This document shows positions 44,294-51,448 of a stretch of 64,000 nt of DNA, one piece after another. Below the pieces are notes generated by a model that was given only the letters and a program-made list of their open reading frames with translations, searched no databases and was not told the DNA's origin. A program made the translations under genes and the position numbers. The stretch comes from Streptomyces olivochromogenes (GTDB lineage Bacteria; Actinomycetota; Actinomycetes; Streptomycetales; Streptomycetaceae): assembly GCF_001514115.1 (NCBI RefSeq), contig NZ_KQ948477.1, positions 50,815 through 114,814 of the forward strand, read 5' to 3'. The first letter of the stretch is position 1. Each line of letters begins with the position of its first letter.

Positions 44294-45304
44294 TTGACGT
44301 CGCCGCCACTTCCCCCCATTCCTCCACCACCGGGATCCCGCACAGGTTCCGTGAAGCACATCCACCACGTGATCGAGAACTTGATGGCTGGGCGGCCGGA
44401 GGCGTGCCACCTGGCGAAGGCCCTGGCCAAACAGGCTCGTGCCACGCACCGCCGCATGGCGAGAGCACGTGCCGTTGGGTTCGAGGCGTACGAGACGACC
44501 CTCACCGACCTGCTTCTAACGGAGCTTGCGCATGTGGACCCGCGATTCTGGCGGGTGGTTAGGTTCAAGCCGCACGAGGAGCGAGGGAACGGCGCCGACT
44601 GGGAGTGGTGGATCCAGCGGAGCGACTTGTCGTGGGTGCGGCTCTGGATTCAGGCCAAGCGCCTCTACCACCCCGGCGAACGCTACGAGGAACTCAAGCG
44701 CAAGGTCCGGAGAGGATCAGACGGCAGGATTTGGCAGAGTCGGTTGCTGGTTGAGGCCGCGCGACGGGAAGGCCGGAGCGGTAGCGTCCTGCCGGTCCCG
44801 CTGTACGCCTTCTACAACTGCCTGCAGGGTAAACGGGCTGAGCCATGGCCGTGTAAGAGACTTGAGCCGTGTCAGCAGCAGCCCCTGCTCGGCATCACGA
44901 TCGCCCCTGCCCAGCAGATCGACGAGCTGATTGTGAAGGGTAAGAACGGCTACCGCGACGTACTGGCCGAAAGTAAGCCGCTGTCGTGCCTGGTGCACTG
45001 CCCGACAGTGTGGTCGGGGCATCCTCAGGACTCGTACGCCTCGACGCTGCTGATGGGCATGGAGTGGCTGCACACCAACGACGTCCTCCCTTCGGCTCCG
45101 TCTCTGCCTGGCCGCATCGAAGAAGCGCTTGAGACGGACGACGAGGTGGTCGCCGAGGAGTCGGACCCTCGGATCGCTCTCATCACGGGTCACGCGGCGC
45201 TCCCCGGTGCCCGCATGGATGAAGTGCCACCAGGGTTGGCCGACCTGCGGGAGCGGTTCGACCTGCGGGCACTGGAGCAGCAGGGGTGGCGGGAAACGAC
45301 GTGA
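44294..45304 (+). CDS. DUF6615-family protein, predicted PD-(D/E)xK-like nuclease
   Basis: 336 residues from the TTG at 44,294 (GGGAG five bases before); a GTG at 44,225 would add 23 residues. NGADWEWWI followed about 15 residues later by WIQAKRLY gives the Asp...Gln-x-Lys arrangement of restriction-type nuclease cores. I recognise the sequence as like DUF6615 proteins, which are uncharacterised. As cargo of a Tn7-like element, a defence nuclease is a fair inference. It has Pro-rich N-terminal linkers. Confidence 0.65.
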   Translation: MTSPPLPPIPPPPGSRTGSVKHIHHVIENLMAGRPEACHLAKALAKQARATHRRMARARAVGFEAYETTLTDLLLTELAHVDPRFWRVVRFKPHEERGNGADWEWWIQRSDLSWVRLWIQAKRLYHPGERYEELKRKVRRGSDGRIWQSRLLVEAARREGRSGSVLPVPLYAFYNCLQGKRAEPWPCKRLEPCQQQPLLGITIAPAQQIDELIVKGKNGYRDVLAESKPLSCLVHCPTVWSGHPQDSYASTLLMGMEWLHTNDVLPSAPSLPGRIEEALETDDEVVAEESDPRIALITGHAALPGARMDEVPPGLADLRERFDLRALEQQGWRETT

Positions 45305-45384
45305 CAGCGCCCCGGGCAGAGTGCGAGTCAGATCCCGGGGCGCTTTTCCACATTGGAAAGAGGCGGAGAGCCTATGACCCGCGC

Positions 45385-45717
45385 TCAACTTGAGCAAGCA
45401 CGAGGCATGTCCCACCGGGTATGGGTTCCGTGTTGCCATAGGCCCGTATTGCGTAGCAACACTGTCACCACCGTTCGGGTCGCCGTGTCGATGACGCAGG
45501 CGCAATCTCGACGCTGGTGGACGCGCCGGGCACCTGGGTATTTCGGGTCGCCTCCGTAGGTTTGCTCGGGAGATATGACGCACCGCAGCACTTCACTCTC
45601 ATCGAAACCGAGCTCCTTCGCCCGGGACAGGGCGTGCCGGCTCAGCGTGACGCCTGCATGCGTGCGAAGTCGGGTCAGCGCGCGCTCTCGACGAGCATGA
45701 CGTCGGGCGTTGCTCAT
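45385..45717 (-). CDS. DUF4258-like small protein
   Basis: 110 residues. SRHALSRAKELGFDESEVLRCVISPEQTYGGD and CVIDTATRTVVTVLLR fit the DUF4258/BrnT-toxin-like RNase fold group. It overlaps the recombinase-like gene by four bases (ATGA), so the two are co-translated. Could be a toxin or a nucleic-acid-processing partner. Confidence 0.6.
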   Translation of the reverse strand: MSNARRHARRERALTRLRTHAGVTLSRHALSRAKELGFDESEVLRCVISPEQTYGGDPKYPGARRVHQRRDCACVIDTATRTVVTVLLRNTGLWQHGTHTRWDMPRACSS

Positions 45718-46937
45718 GAGGCGACATCACCGGACACTAGATCCATGACAGCGCTTCTGCCCCAGTCGCCGCTGCGCTTCCGCGTGGGAATCGCTTCCAG
45801 CCTGAGGTGACGAGCGATCTCCTCATACGAGTACCCCGCCTGGCTCCGCAGGCGCTTCGCGACGGCCCTCGCGTGATCGATGGACCGGGTGGTCTCGATC
45901 ACGGTGTGGCTGTCGTGCATCCGAAGGGCAGCGAACGTCTTGATCACCTCCCGCAGAACTCGCTCTTGTCCGGAACCTTCAACGGTCGACTTCACCGACT
46001 TGCCCGCCTCCAGAACCTGGACGCCGAAGTGCTCGACCCACCTGTACGCGACCAGCCGGTCCAATTCGCTGGGAAAGAGGGAAGAATCGGCTACGTAGAG
46101 GGTGCGGACAGGCGCGGGTGTGGTCACGAGGTGGAGAAGGTCTGTGAGCCCGAAGTCCGGAGTGCTCGGGGTGAAGGAGAAGGCGAAGAGGTGGTCGTGC
46201 GCCGTCGCGATGTTCTGGACGTCCCTCGATCGCGTGAGGTGATCTCGTTCGTCGTCTGGTCCGTAGACGGCCATCACCTCGAACTCCTGGAGAACTTGAT
46301 GTGACCTCCCGCTGGTACGGATCCGCTCGCCATCGACCGTCCGGGGGGCATCGTCGTCCCAGCACGCGTCTTGGAGGAGCCGGTGAACGACCTGCTTGTT
46401 GAAGTCCTGCTCACCCTGCACGCCATCCCACATGTAGCCCGCTTGGTTGAGGAGGTCCGCAGTCTGCGCCAGCGTCAGTTGAAACCCGACGTGCAACTTG
46501 TGTGCGAGCCGCACCACTTCGTTCTTGCTCAGGCCGCGGCCGATGTCCAACTGGCCCTGCTTGCCTCGTTGGCGAGGAAGAAGCGCCCGAAGTGCAGCGC
46601 AGGTATCCTGAACCTGGTTGCGAACACCTCGCTCGGTGTTCCGCAGCGGGTGATCAGGTTCGATGACATCACCGGCCACGGTCAGTGTCGCTCGGTGATC
46701 CCGGATCTCGTCGCGGACCATCTCCCGGGTGATCGGATCGCCCAGGTCATCCCACCTGGACACGCAGATGCTATCCACGAGATCGGCACGCAGGCAGAAC
46801 AGAACCTCCTGGAGCGCTGGACGATCGCCCGCCGCTACCCTGCTGCGTGACTCCGCTTCGGTACGCCATAGCGTCCCGTCCTTCGGCGCCTTGTCTCCAT
46901 GACGCACCACGCGATACCCGATTTCGGACGCCGACAT
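45714..46937 (-). CDS. Serine-recombinase-related protein lacking the catalytic N-terminus
   Basis: 407 residues from an ATG with GGAGGG upstream. Residues about 265-400 look like parts of a large serine recombinase: LYVADSSLFPSELDRLV, VQVLEAGKSV, then AGYSYEEIARHLRLEAIPTRKRSGDWGRSAV, which matches the recombinase-domain ending before the zinc ribbon. The usual Ser motif at the N-terminus is not seen and the first 260 residues are unassigned. It may be a domesticated, DNA-binding derivative. Assignment tentative. Confidence 0.45.
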   Translation of the reverse strand: MSASEIGYRVVRHGDKAPKDGTLWRTEAESRSRVAAGDRPALQEVLFCLRADLVDSICVSRWDDLGDPITREMVRDEIRDHRATLTVAGDVIEPDHPLRNTERGVRNQVQDTCAALRALLPRQRGKQGQLDIGRGLSKNEVVRLAHKLHVGFQLTLAQTADLLNQAGYMWDGVQGEQDFNKQVVHRLLQDACWDDDAPRTVDGERIRTSGRSHQVLQEFEVMAVYGPDDERDHLTRSRDVQNIATAHDHLFAFSFTPSTPDFGLTDLLHLVTTPAPVRTLYVADSSLFPSELDRLVAYRWVEHFGVQVLEAGKSVKSTVEGSGQERVLREVIKTFAALRMHDSHTVIETTRSIDHARAVAKRLRSQAGYSYEEIARHLRLEAIPTRKRSGDWGRSAVMDLVSGDVAS

Positions 46938-47160
46938 GCTTCCCTCCAAGGCTCTGGCCAGCAACGGAGCGCCACTCTGTCAGCTCCCTGGGTCCCTGCA
47001 AGCGAGCAATTAGTCTGGCGATTTCGACGATGCGGACGTTCAGAACGTCGAGGTCCCGGTCGCTGATCTGGGAGCGCAGCATTCGCGCGGACTCCGTGGC
47101 CCACTCCAGATACGTCCACAGCCCCTCGAAGGCAGTGAGATACGGCCGCTGTAGGTTCAT
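46771..47160 (-). CDS. Small hypothetical helical protein, 129 aa
   Basis: Starts at an ATGA overlap with the leader peptide upstream. The first 75 residues are clearly protein-like (AFEGLWTYLEWATESARML; LDVLNVRIVEIARLIARLQGP); the rest overlaps the recombinase-like gene by 167 bases and is low-complexity. A frameshift joining the two genes is possible. No family recognised. Confidence 0.5.
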   Translation of the reverse strand: MNLQRPYLTAFEGLWTYLEWATESARMLRSQISDRDLDVLNVRIVEIARLIARLQGPRELTEWRSVAGQSLGGKHVGVRNRVSRGASWRQGAEGRDAMAYRSGVTQQGSGGRSSSAPGGSVLPACRSRG

Positions 47161-47234
47161 CGCGGTGGTGTGGACGACGCTGGGACCTGCCGGATGTTCT
47201 TCCGTTCGGCGCCGGGGCGAGGAGTGATAAGCAT
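47157..47234 (-). CDS. 25-residue upstream peptide, translationally coupled
   Basis: ATG with AGGATC upstream encodes MLITPRPGAERKNIRQVPASSTPPR and ends CGATGA, handing ribosomes to the next gene, which has no ribosome site of its own. Confidence 0.45.
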   Translation of the reverse strand: MLITPRPGAERKNIRQVPASSTPPR

Positions 47235-47363
47235 GTGCCGATCCTGTCAGCGCGGCCCCCAGGTGCGCCTTGGGTTTCCATAAGGGGTGACATAGGACTT
47301 CGACCGGCACCCGGCCCCTCCGGCTCGAAGAGCCTCCTGCCCTAGGTCGACCAAGGAAGTTTC

Positions 47364-47434
47364 TTGCCAACCAAGTTAGTCCGCCCAGGTCACAGACCGA
47401 CAGCAGACTAACTTCGCTGTCAACGGACAACTGC
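47364..47434 (+). repeat. Right end of element II and target duplication ACTGC
   Basis: 66 bp, TTGCCAACCAAGTTAGTC... to GACTAACTTCGCTGTC and GGACA at 47,429. The next five bases are ACTGC, identical to those before the left terminus of element I. TGTCC of the next element starts at once, so GCTGTCAACGGACA and TGTCCGCTGACAGC face each other across ACTGC. Confidence 0.85.
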
Positions 47435-47448
47435 TGTCCGCTGACAGC

Positions 47449-47535
47449 TGTGGGATCTCAGATTCTGTGTCGGAATCTCACGAGTGATATCGGATCGGAG
47501 TCGGATCCGACGCGGAGCTGAGATCCGCAGGTCGC
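47449..47535 (+). repeat. Family-II left end, third copy of the hairpin repeat
   Basis: TGTGGGATCTCA ... CTGAGATCCGCAGGTCG. GGATCTCA (47,453-47,460) pairs with TGAGATCC (47,519-47,526). At one stem position G-C of copy A has become A-T here, a compensatory change. Inner stem CGGATC/GATCCG at 47,491-47,509. Confidence 0.7.
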
Positions 47536-47671
47536 GGCTATACCTCGTGCGTCGGCACGTCGGCGGGAGCACCGTGCTGTCGAGGACAGTCCGACCCGGG
47601 GGTGGGTATAGAAAGCGACAGTTAGCTTCCGTGGGCACGGCGGCGGAGTTGAGGAACGGCCTTGGGAATCT

Positions 47672-47971
47672 GTGGCAGCGGTGTCGCTCCAGTCGGCCGC
47701 CCCTTGGCGGATGTTTCGCTGGCAGAACGGGCAGAAACACTGTTCCGGCACATGCTGGTCGGCGACGCTCCGGGATCACGTGATCTACGAATCGCGTTTG
47801 GAGCTCGCCCGGCTGCTGTTCGCCGACTTCGATCCTTTGGTGCGCGGCATCGTGGCCCAACCGTTCCTGCTGAAGGTCGCGCCGATGGGGAGTGTCGTGT
47901 GGATCAGACCGACTCCGGGAGACGGCGCCGTGCGGTCGAGCGTGACCCCGGCACGAGGCAGTGATTTGTGA
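47672..47971 (+). pseudogene. Truncated tnsA of a second Tn7-like family
   Basis: Codons from about 47,714 to 47,878 read FRWQNGQKH...RDHVIYESRLELARLLFADFDPLVRGIVAQPFLL, the conserved core of actinobacterial TnsA proteins (nuclease Glu in YES). It differs clearly from the TnsA at 29,059 (VGFESWLERDRLVLMDFDP). The catalytic Asp region after LLKV is gone and unrelated sequence follows. It marks IIb as once autonomous. Confidence 0.75.
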
Positions 47972-48039
47972 TCGGTCTTCGGAATCGACGCACGGCTCGT
48001 ACGATGTGACTTGCCACACGTAGCAGTTGAGGGGGAGTC

Positions 48040-48435
48040 ATGTCGCAGCTCGTGCGCTTGCAGATGCCGGACGAGAAGGTCATCTGGGCAACGGTCGACG
48101 AAGGCGTCGACGGGCCGAGCGACTCGGGTCTCGGCGAGCGGATCACGGAAAAGCTCGACGGGTTCCAGGAGGCGCTCCAGACCGTCGCGTCCAATGTGCG
48201 CAATGCGGTGGCGTCGGCCCGCCCCGACGAGACCAGTGTCGAGTTCGGTCTGGAACTGGCCGTTGGTGAGGCCGGCATTGTCGCCGCAGTAGTCGGCGGC
48301 AGCGGCAAGGCGGCGTTCAAGGTGACGTTGACCTGGAACGGCCAGGGGCTGCCCGCCACACCGGCGACACCGGTCGTGCCACCGCAGCCGGCACAGCCCC
48401 CGGCCGTACCCCCGTTGCCACCGGTTCAGGACTGA
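48040..48435 (+). CDS. Trypsin-co-occurring domain (TCO1/CU044_2847-type) protein
   Basis: 131 residues, with GAGGGGGAG before the ATG. SVEFGLELAVGEAGIVAAVVGGSGKAAFKVTLTW is the signature of the small domain found beside trypsin-like proteases in bacterial conflict systems; the tail is Pro-rich. It may be a substrate or regulator of the protease encoded 12 bases downstream. A TACGAT box near 48,000 could be the operon's -10 element. Confidence 0.8.
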   Translation: MSQLVRLQMPDEKVIWATVDEGVDGPSDSGLGERITEKLDGFQEALQTVASNVRNAVASARPDETSVEFGLELAVGEAGIVAAVVGGSGKAAFKVTLTWNGQGLPATPATPVVPPQPAQPPAVPPLPPVQD

Positions 48436-48446
48436 GGCCGTCCGCT

Positions 48447-50414
48447 GTGCGTAGGCCCTCACCCCTGTCCCTTCTTCAGGAACACCTAGGCTCCTGTCGC
48501 CTGCGCGTGCAGGGGGTTTCGCAGGGGACGGGTTTCTTCGTCGCCCCGGGCCACGTCGTGACCTGCGCCCATGTGGCGGGGACGCAGCCAGGGACTCGGT
48601 TGCCCGTCTTCTGGGAGGACACGGAGTTCGAGGGAATCGTGCTGACCGCCTCGGCCCCGCCCAAGGGCAGGGAGCTGTGGCCGTTTCCGGATCTGGCTGT
48701 CGTACGGCTCCTCGACGCACCCTCGGGTCACCCGTGTGTCTGGCTCGATACCGTGCCTCCTTCGCATGACGCCGGCCTGACCGCGATCGGCTTCTCCGAC
48801 GTCTATGAGCCCGGCAGCGCGGCTGAGCGCTCCGCCGCCCTCGTCCGCGGGGGCACCCAGAAACTGCAGGTCGGCGAGATGCTGGAGCTAGTGGGCGGCG
48901 AGGTCAACAAGGGGCTGTCCGGTGGCCCGGTGCTGAACCACGAGTCCGGTGGTGTCTGCGCGATCGTCAAGGCGACCAGACTGCGGAACACATCCATGGG
49001 AGGTCTGGGTACCCCCGTGAGCGCCCTGAGGCTGCTGGACCCGGACGTCTACCGCAACCTCATCCGGGCACACGACGCCTTTCACGGGCAGGACGACCGG
49101 TGGTCCCGGCTGTCCGACCGCGTCATGAGGCATGACGCGGGCGGGGCCGACGAGGGCCTCGACACGGCGCTCAACTCCACCGAAGAGCGGCAACTGCTGG
49201 CGCTCATCTCCCAGTTGCCGGAGGACCCGATGGACGAGACCCTCTCCGGTACGAGCAGCCATCTCGCCGCGTTCTTCGCCGCGGCCGTCGAAGGCGCCCT
49301 CCCGCCCGCGACGTACCCGCTGCTGGACCACCGTGACGTCTTCACCGAGCTGGCCGCCCGGATGCTGCCCGAGGACGGTGGGCTTCCCTACGAGCTGGCC
49401 TTCGCCGCCGACCTCGCCCACCGGGGCGCGACAGCGGGGCCGGCCTGGCAAGGCGCTGTCCAGCAGCTGCGCGACCGAGTGCTGATCACGGCGGGCAGGC
49501 TGGGACTCGGTGACACGATGCAGCGACGTCTGGCCGAGCGGCCCGGGCCGGAAGTCCAGCCCTCGATCATCGGCAGGATTCGACACTCCATGCGCGACCG
49601 GCGGCTGTACCACGTCATGGTGTGGCGATACCGCTCGGCGAGCGACATCCGTCCGGCCGCCCCGGAGTCGGACGCGCTTCCCCTGGACCAGGCGGTTAAG
49701 CATCTGGCGGAGCTGCTGCCCGCGCAGATCGAGATCATGGGTGGGGCCACCAGCCCCGGTCTGATCGAGTTGATCCTTCCCGTGGAGGCACTCGACGAAG
49801 GCTTCGCCGATCTCGAGCTCTGGCCGCAGTTGCCCTGGTTCTCGCTGGGCCGCAAGCAACGGGTGGTCGTCCGGCCGCTGGAGCGACACGAGGCGCCCTC
49901 GTTGCATGCGGCGTGGGCTGAGCGCTGGCAGCAACTGGACGGCAAGGCGGTCGGCGACATGGTGGTGTGCGTGTGCGGCCGAGGTGACCAGCATCAGGCC
50001 GCGCTGGACGCCTCGTTCGACAACGACCCGGCATTGGGCGCGCTCGCGCTCGCGGGTACGCCGCAGTCGCCACCGGTCTCGGACGCCTACCAGGTGGCCG
50101 TCGCGTCCGGAGTACCGATGATGATGTGGCGGCGGGGCAGCCCGGCCTGCGAGCGTGCCGACGGCGGCAGGTGCGGGGCGCCGGGCCGTCGGACCTGCCG
50201 TGGCAACGGATTCTTCACCGAGCTGTGTGCCTCCTTGGACGACGCGCGGCGGGACGACCTGCCCGAGCGGATCCGCCGGTTGCGCGTCGAAGCGGAGAAG
50301 CCCCCGAAGAGGGAGGGGCACCTCGGTGGCGACATCGTTCTGCTGTGGGACGACCCGCGGCGCCAAATCCCCCGATCGCCTTTGGCCCCGGCCCAGGAAG
50401 GACGCTCCCGATGA
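48447..50414 (+). CDS. Trypsin-like protease with VMAP-C domain
   Basis: 655 residues. Residues 10-215 are a trypsin-fold protease with complete triad His 42 (VTCAHV), Asp 82 (PDLAVVRL) and Ser 158 (NKGLSGGPVL); no signal peptide, so cytoplasmic. A helical middle follows (residues 230-345). The C-terminal 270 residues match the VMAP C-terminal domain: ITAGRLGL, HVMVWRYRS, and the closing GGDIVLLWDDPRRQIP. VMAP proteins belong to vWA-MoxR-associated ternary systems predicted to detect invasion and trigger effectors. Stop overlaps the MoxR start. Confidence 0.88.
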   Translation: MRRPSPLSLLQEHLGSCRLRVQGVSQGTGFFVAPGHVVTCAHVAGTQPGTRLPVFWEDTEFEGIVLTASAPPKGRELWPFPDLAVVRLLDAPSGHPCVWLDTVPPSHDAGLTAIGFSDVYEPGSAAERSAALVRGGTQKLQVGEMLELVGGEVNKGLSGGPVLNHESGGVCAIVKATRLRNTSMGGLGTPVSALRLLDPDVYRNLIRAHDAFHGQDDRWSRLSDRVMRHDAGGADEGLDTALNSTEERQLLALISQLPEDPMDETLSGTSSHLAAFFAAAVEGALPPATYPLLDHRDVFTELAARMLPEDGGLPYELAFAADLAHRGATAGPAWQGAVQQLRDRVLITAGRLGLGDTMQRRLAERPGPEVQPSIIGRIRHSMRDRRLYHVMVWRYRSASDIRPAAPESDALPLDQAVKHLAELLPAQIEIMGGATSPGLIELILPVEALDEGFADLELWPQLPWFSLGRKQRVVVRPLERHEAPSLHAAWAERWQQLDGKAVGDMVVCVCGRGDQHQAALDASFDNDPALGALALAGTPQSPPVSDAYQVAVASGVPMMMWRRGSPACERADGGRCGAPGRRTCRGNGFFTELCASLDDARRDDLPERIRRLRVEAEKPPKREGHLGGDIVLLWDDPRRQIPRSPLAPAQEGRSR

Positions 50415-51448
50415 GCGAGTGGCGGATCTATCAAGGTGTGCGCGAGCCGCACGACGGCATCGACCGCCTGCCAGCCCCACCGCCGTGGCGGGACTTCGAA
50501 CACACCGGTGAGGTGACGCCGTTCGACCGAAACGTCGAGTCCCACGGGGACCGGCGACTGCCGAACGCCGACGCGTACAAGGCCGAGGAGGACACGGTCG
50601 AGGCGGTGAACACGGCCCTCTACTTGCGCCGCCCCCTGCTGGTGACGGGCGATCCCGGCGTAGGCAAGTCCACACTGGCCTACGCGGTCGCCCGTGAACT
50701 GAAGCTGGGCACGGTGCTGCGCTGGCCGATCAACAGCAAGGCCGGACTGCGCGACGGTCTCTATCAGTACGACTCCCTGGGCCGTCTGGAGGACGCCGGA
50801 GTCACCCGCGCGGCCAGGGACGCCCCACCGGGTTCCGAGGAGGAAGAGGAGCGCGCCACGGACATCGGGCGCTACCTGCGGCTCGGGCCGCTCGGGACGG
50901 CCCTGGCGCCGTACGCGTTGCCGCGCGTCCTGCTCATCGATGAGATCGACAAGAGCGACATCGACCTGCCGAACGACCTCCTCGATGTCTTCGAGGAAGG
51001 CATGTTCGAGATCCCGGAGCTCTCCCGGGTGGCCGACAGACATCCCACGGTCCGGGTCCGCCCGGCGGACGACGGCGAACCGGTCAAGGTCGTGAGCGGC
51101 AAGGTACGCTGCCGCACCTTCCCCTTCGTCATCCTGACTAGCAACGGCGAACGCGAGTTCCCACCCGCGTTCCTTCGCCGCTGTGTCAGGCTCAATCTCC
51201 CCGCCGTCGACAGCGACGAACGGCTGCGGACGATCGTGAAGGCGCATCTCCCCACCGCAGCCGAGGACGTCGACGAAGTCATCAACCGGTTCCTCAGCCA
51301 CGCTGCTTCGGGCGAGCTGGCCACGGACCAGCTTCTCAACGCCATTTACCTGGTGAGCCGTACGACAGGTGACGGTGCACCGAGCCTCGATCGGCTCAGC
51401 GAACTGGTCTTCCAGCATCTCAATACGACGGTTCCGGCGAAACCGTGA
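50411..51448 (+). CDS. MoxR-type AAA+ ATPase
   Basis: 345 residues. Walker A VTGDPGVGKST at residues 79-89, Walker B VLLIDEIDKSD, sensor 1 ILTSNGER and arginine-finger region FLRRCVRL. MoxR ATPases work with vWA proteins; the product of the next gene carries a vWA-derived domain. The family member here has a long N-terminal extension and belongs to the ternary conflict-system class. ATGA and GTGA overlaps on both sides show one operon. Confidence 0.9.
   Translation: MSEWRIYQGVREPHDGIDRLPAPPPWRDFEHTGEVTPFDRNVESHGDRRLPNADAYKAEEDTVEAVNTALYLRRPLLVTGDPGVGKSTLAYAVARELKLGTVLRWPINSKAGLRDGLYQYDSLGRLEDAGVTRAARDAPPGSEEEEERATDIGRYLRLGPLGTALAPYALPRVLLIDEIDKSDIDLPNDLLDVFEEGMFEIPELSRVADRHPTVRVRPADDGEPVKVVSGKVRCRTFPFVILTSNGEREFPPAFLRRCVRLNLPAVDSDERLRTIVKAHLPTAAEDVDEVINRFLSHAASGELATDQLLNAIYLVSRTTGDGAPSLDRLSELVFQHLNTTVPAKP

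Larger units (their letters stand above)
42205..47429 (+). mobile_element. Tn7-like element II (non-autonomous, family I)
   Basis: Starts TGTCTTTTGTCATCCAAT, matching the element I terminus, then is interrupted by the family-II insertion at 42,223-43,249 and resumes at CAAGGCG. It ends with a 66-bp right end and GGACA at 47,429, followed by ACTGC. It has no transposase gene; cargo is three small genes, a DUF6615 gene and a minus-strand recombinase-like operon. It was probably mobilised in trans by family-I TnsABC. Confidence 0.75.
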
